Source of the DNA: Planctomycetia bacterium
GTDB lineage: Bacteria > Planctomycetota > UBA1135 > GCA-002686595
Length of the DNA: 8,868 bases
Assembly: GCA_005778045.1 (NCBI GenBank)
Contig: SXKQ01000060.1
Coordinates: 1-8,868 of the forward strand
Direction of reading: 5' to 3'
Shown: in pieces, positions 5,631 to 8,868 of the stretch
Layout of the letters: each line of letters opens with the position of its first letter
Numbering within the stretch: position 1 is the first letter of the stretch
Position numbers and translations under genes: made by a program
Notes under the pieces: model-generated
The model's input: the letters and a program-made list of their open reading frames with translations, nothing else
The model's database searches: none
Told to the model about the DNA's origin: nothing

Positions 5631-7371
5631 GCTCAGCCCGACGAGTGTGATGACGCCACGGCGAGGTGCACGGCGGCGCCATCCGTCACTTCTTCAACGG
5701 GCCGCTCGGCTCGATCACGTGCGGCGCCTGTCCATCCTGCCGGCGATCTGGATTTTCCTGTGCCTGCTCATGCCGAGCGCGTACGCGGCGCCGGCACAGC
5801 GCGACGACAAGGTCGTGCGAGTATTTCTCTTCGCTGGGCAATCGAACATGGTCGGCGCAGACTCGCGCGCGAGTGATGCGAAGCTCTATCCGCCCTTCGC
5901 GGGGATCGTCGAGCCGCAGGAGAACGTGCTGTTCTCCTATTGCATCGGACGCGAGGACAAGGCCGAGTCGAAGGGCTGGATCGAGCTGCGGCCGGTGCAG
6001 GACATGGTCGGTCCGGAGCTGAGCTTCGCGCGGCGTGTCGCGCGCGAGGTCGATGCGCCGATCGCGATCCTCAAGGTCGCCGCAGGCGGCACGACGCTCG
6101 GCGGCGACTGGAATCCCGACGAGCCCAGCGGCTTCCGCCTCTACCCGCTCGCGCTCGAGTGGACGCGCAAGGCACTCGAGGAGCTCGAGCGCCGCGGCCT
6201 GCGCTACCGGCTCGAGGGCTTCTGCTGGCATCAGGGCGAGAACGACATGTTCCAGAAGGACTACCGCGCGGCCTACGCGAAGAACCTCGCGCGCTTCATG
6301 GAGTGCTGGCGCCGCGACCTGAAGGCGCCCGAGTTGCGCTTCTACGTCGGTGAGCTGTGCACGAAGACGGTGTGGGGCATGGACCACCGCAACGAGATGA
6401 ACGCTATCGGGCTCGCACAGCGTGACGTGACGGACAAGGATCCGCTGGCGGACTTCGTGCCGACCGCGCACATCGCGGTCGAGATCGGCGGCGACGGCGG
6501 CCTGCACTACCACTACGGAACGCTCGGCCAGCTCCAGCACGGCGAGAACTACGCCGACGCGTACTTGCGCACGCTCGGCAAGGAGCCGAAGCATGAGCGG
6601 CGGCTCGAGACGTGGCCGTGGACGAAAGGCAGCAAGGTGCGACTCTTCGTGCTGGCTGGTCATCGCAACATGGAAGGCGAGCGCGCGTTCGTGCAGGATC
6701 TGAGCCGCGGGAGCAAGCTCCGCGACGCCAACCCGCGCGTCCCCTATCGCTTCAACGTCGGCGGCGGCTTCCGCGTCTCGGCCGATTGGGAACCGCTCGG
6801 TCCCGCGGGCTGCTACGACACGTTCGGTCCCGAGCTCAGCTTCGGCGCGACGCTCGCGCGCAGCTCGAAGGAGCCCTTCGGCATCGCAAAGTTCACGCAC
6901 AGCGGATCACAGCTCGTCGATTGGACGCCCGACGGCAGCGAGACGCCATCGCGCAACCTCTACGCGCAGTTCCTCGAATTCGTGCGCTCCGCACAGCGCG
7001 ATCTCGAGGCGCGCGGACACGAAGTCGAGCTCGCGGGGATCTTTTATCACTTCGCCGAGAACGACATGTCGTTCGCACCGTATCGCCGCAAGTCGATCGA
7101 GCAGCTCGCCGCTCTCATCGCCGCGAGCCGCAAGGACCTCGGGCTGCCGGCGCTGCGCTGGTTCGTGAGCCAACAGCCCCCCACCGACACCGAGCACCTG
7201 CGCTCCATCGACGTCACCGCGCAGCTTGCCCAGCTCGCCGCCGCGGACCCCAACCTCCTCCACATCCGCGCCTTCGACCTGCTCGGACGCGAGGAGGAAC
7301 TCGTGATCACCACGCCCGGCATCGTGGCACTCGGCGAGCTGCTGGCGAAGCGCTACCTCGAGTCTCGCTGA
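5620..7371 (+). CDS. Exported protein with two sialate O-acetylesterase (SASA, CE6-like) domains, second domain apparently inactive
   Basis: A 583-residue SGNH-hydrolase-fold protein, predicted to remove O-acetyl groups from sugars outside the cytoplasm. A hydrophobic segment at 38-56 ends in AYAAPA, a signal-peptide cleavage site. Domain 1 (about 64-320) has FLFAGQSNMVG with probable nucleophile S75, GPELSFA (131-137), FCWHQGENDM (201-210) and a C-terminal block with probable catalytic H296. Domain 2 (about 338-580) repeats the order: FVLAGHRNMEG (343-353), GPELSFG (403-409) and IFYHFAENDM (474-483). In it the serine is Arg (R349), the Gln-Gly of the WHQGEND block is Phe-Ala, and the terminal block (about 561-580) lacks His. 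Domain 2 therefore looks like a duplicated, non-catalytic copy. The n-region is unusually long (about 37 residues, Arg-rich). A GTG at 5719 would give a textbook MRR signal peptide but lacks a ribosome site, so 5620 is kept. Substrate could be acetylated sialic acid, xylan or another glycan. It converges with the next gene. Confidence 0.88.
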   Translation: MSAELSPTSVMTPRRGARRRHPSLLQRAARLDHVRRLSILPAIWIFLCLLMPSAYAAPAQRDDKVVRVFLFAGQSNMVGADSRASDAKLYPPFAGIVEPQENVLFSYCIGREDKAESKGWIELRPVQDMVGPELSFARRVAREVDAPIAILKVAAGGTTLGGDWNPDEPSGFRLYPLALEWTRKALEELERRGLRYRLEGFCWHQGENDMFQKDYRAAYAKNLARFMECWRRDLKAPELRFYVGELCTKTVWGMDHRNEMNAIGLAQRDVTDKDPLADFVPTAHIAVEIGGDGGLHYHYGTLGQLQHGENYADAYLRTLGKEPKHERRLETWPWTKGSKVRLFVLAGHRNMEGERAFVQDLSRGSKLRDANPRVPYRFNVGGGFRVSADWEPLGPAGCYDTFGPELSFGATLARSSKEPFGIAKFTHSGSQLVDWTPDGSETPSRNLYAQFLEFVRSAQRDLEARGHEVELAGIFYHFAENDMSFAPYRRKSIEQLAALIAASRKDLGLPALRWFVSQQPPTDTEHLRSIDVTAQLAQLAAADPNLLHIRAFDLLGREEELVITTPGIVALGELLAKRYLESR

Positions 7372-7407
7372 CAGCGTCGCTTCGGAGAGCGCGCTCGGAA
7401 GGGCCGA
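7372..7407. other. Short convergent intergenic gap
   Basis: Thirty-six bases separate the stops of two converging genes. It contains the 10-bp palindrome GAGCGCGCTC (7387-7396) with no loop and no T-tract, so I cannot call a bidirectional terminator. Confidence 0.4.
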
Positions 7408-8868
7408 CTACTTGGCCGCTTGGCGCGTGATGATCGGCACGTAACCGACCTCGAAGCCCTTCGGCGGCGTGACGAGCACGCTCGCGTCGAGGAACGCCAG
7501 CTTGCCGAGCGTCGCCGTCGGCAGGTACGCGCGCTCCTGGGTCCAGCTCCGGTGCAGCAACTCGACCTTCTTCTGCATGCGCTCGCGCTCCGCGAGCGTG
7601 AGGTCGGCGTGCAGCAGCGCGGGCTGGTCGCAGAAGCGGTACCAGCTGTAGGTGACGACGCTTCCGTCGCCGAGCTCGGCGCGGAACGGGCCTGCGACCG
7701 GCCCCGGATTCGCCCACGCGCCGTCCGCCGGAGTGACGTATGGCTCCGGACGCTTCTTGGTCGGCGGCACGAATGAAACTTCGCGCAGCGCGGAGGGAAG
7801 CTCCGCACCCAGAGGAGCGGGGCGCCAGCGCGGCTTCTTGCCTTCCTCGGCGACGACCACGAAGTGCTCGGGCAGGGTCGCAAGACCATTTGCAACGTTG
7901 CGCACCGCTGCCTTGTCCCACATCCAGCAGAAGGTGTGACCATCGAGCACCTCGGGACGTGCGAAGTTCTTCCAGTCGACGTCGAGCCGCTCGTCTTTGG
8001 GCGTGCCATCCGCCTCGATGCGCCAAGTCGACCAGCCCTGGCCATTCATGGTGTGCACGATGCTCTTCGACTCATCGATGCGACCGTCGCTCGCCGCACC
8101 GCCAGCGAACCATGCGCTCACGCCATCCCACAGCGCGTCGCGTCGGTACGAGCGAATGCGATGGACGAGCATCGAGCGCCCCTCGGCATCGCTCGGAAAG
8201 CGTGTCGGTGCCACGCGCGCGTGGAGCGTGCCCTGCTCGTCCGTCGCGACGTAGGCCGGAACGTACTGAGTCTCCATCTGCAGCGCGCGGTTGGGATCCG
8301 ACGGGCGCGCATCGAGGAACTTGCCCGCGAAGCGCGCCTCGGCCACGGTCGCTTCGGTGAAGAAGAACGGCGTGAAGAACGCCACCGGTCCCTTGAAGTT
8401 CGCGGTGTCGAGAAACAGCGTCCAGCACTGGCCGCCACTCGGAACGTCCGCGCCTGCGGTCTTCGACTTCGGCTCGACCAGCGGGAGCGGCAGGTAGCCA
8501 TAGCCGAAGAGCTCGCCGTTAGTCCCCTGCGCGAGGTTGAGTCCGTCCGGCGGCCAGAGTACCCACGGCGAGAGCTGCGCGACGCCGTACTTGCCCGACG
8601 GCTTGTCCCAGTCACGGCCCTTGCCGGCACCGGGTCCGTTCGCCCACTGCGCGAATTCGAGCGCGACACCGCCCATGATGAACTTGGGCGTGGGCGTCGC
8701 GAAGCGCGTGTCGCGCCACCAGCCGAGTCCGCCCTCCACGTCCGAGTAATGGCCTTCCTCGGGCTTGTCCGCTCCGAGCTGGGCGAACATCCACGTGCCA
8801 AACAGGCCGGTCTGGAAGCGCTCGCCGGGCCACGCTCCGAGCAACGGCCATGCCGCGACGTGCATCGA
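7408..8868 (-). CDS. Uncharacterised Trp-rich protein, N-terminus cut off by the window edge
   Basis: The frame is open to the right edge. A Met codon lies at 8865, but the codon beyond it is still coding and the residues after it do not form a signal peptide, so the true start is probably outside. At least 485 residues are present. I recognise no named domain. Visible traits (numbered from the Met at 8865): about 21 tryptophans in 485 residues (over 4 percent), many Gly/Pro-flanked aromatics, and alternating hydrophobic stretches such as PVAFFTPFFFTEATV (160-174). These suggest a beta-rich, possibly sugar-binding protein. A helical segment, LTLAERERMQKKVELLHRSW (422-441), precedes the C-terminal VTPPKGFEVGYVPIITRQ (465-482). 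From memory this tail resembles conserved hypothetical proteins of Planctomycetota; that is not verified. There are no obvious catalytic motifs or membrane helices. It converges on the tandem esterase, so is probably not co-transcribed with it. Confidence 0.8.
   Translation of the reverse strand, partial: SMHVAAWPLLGAWPGERFQTGLFGTWMFAQLGADKPEEGHYSDVEGGLGWWRDTRFATPTPKFIMGGVALEFAQWANGPGAGKGRDWDKPSGKYGVAQLSPWVLWPPDGLNLAQGTNGELFGYGYLPLPLVEPKSKTAGADVPSGGQCWTLFLDTANFKGPVAFFTPFFFTEATVAEARFAGKFLDARPSDPNRALQMETQYVPAYVATDEQGTLHARVAPTRFPSDAEGRSMLVHRIRSYRRDALWDGVSAWFAGGAASDGRIDESKSIVHTMNGQGWSTWRIEADGTPKDERLDVDWKNFARPEVLDGHTFCWMWDKAAVRNVANGLATLPEHFVVVAEEGKKPRWRPAPLGAELPSALREVSFVPPTKKRPEPYVTPADGAWANPGPVAGPFRAELGDGSVVTYSWYRFCDQPALLHADLTLAERERMQKKVELLHRSWTQERAYLPTATLGKLAFLDASVLVTPPKGFEVGYVPIITRQAAK

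Noticed and set aside
5686..6900. A 404-codon minus-strand open frame opposite the tandem esterase
   Set aside because: It is an Arg/Ala/Leu-rich shadow with no domain; the plus strand carries both SASA domains.
7387..7396. GAGCGCGCTC palindrome as a terminator for the converging genes
   Set aside because: It has no loop and no T-tract, so it does not meet the criteria of an intrinsic terminator.
1..8868. CRISPR arrays, tRNA/rRNA genes, transposases, integrases or known defence genes
   Set aside because: I found no direct-repeat arrays, tRNA-like clover features, insertion-sequence ends or mobile-element proteins; the window reads as ordinary metabolic and exported-protein genes.

Overview
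The window is about 8.9 kb of GC-rich (by eye, mid-60s percent), densely coding bacterial DNA. It holds eight protein genes and no RNA gene, CRISPR array or insertion sequence that I can see. The gene content is a secreted ThuA-like protein, a secreted sialate O-acetylesterase-type protein, a D-tagatose-3-epimerase-like enzyme, an enolase-superfamily dehydratase and a large Trp-rich protein of unknown function. That mix is typical of carbohydrate-degrading Planctomycetota or related PVC bacteria. The assignment is inference from gene content only; no taxonomic marker gene is present.

Left part (20-4249, minus strand). Four tightly packed genes run leftward: a sugar epimerase/isomerase (4249-3362), a mandelate-racemase-type acid-sugar dehydratase (3357-2191), a VOC/glyoxalase-fold protein (2182-1712) and a D-2-hydroxyacid dehydrogenase (1715-783). 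The gaps are 4 bp and 8 bp, followed by an ATGA stop/start overlap, so this is almost certainly one operon for a sugar or sugar acid. After a 40-bp gap comes a small secreted metallopeptidase (742-20). It carries the zinc and catalytic signature of the anthrax lethal factor / Pro-Pro endopeptidase fold. It may be the operon's last gene or have its own promoter.

Middle (4250-5619). A secreted ThuA-like protein (5385-4384, minus) lies 134 bp upstream of the epimerase. Next is a 234-bp divergent regulatory region (5386-5619), which holds a candidate 37-residue reading frame with a strong Shine-Dalgarno sequence.

Right part (5620-8868). On the plus strand is an exported protein with two sialate-O-acetylesterase-like domains (5620-7371). 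The first domain has the GQSN serine block. The second has lost the serine and histidine and looks like a catalytically dead copy. Converging on it is a Trp-rich protein of unknown function (7408 to the right edge, minus), which is cut off at its N-terminus.

Read together, the exported esterase and ThuA-like protein could process decorated glycans or glycosides outside the cytoplasm. The epimerase, dehydratase, VOC protein and dehydrogenase could then convert the released sugar or sugar acid inside. No transporter, kinase, aldolase or regulator lies within the window, so the substrate cannot be named.
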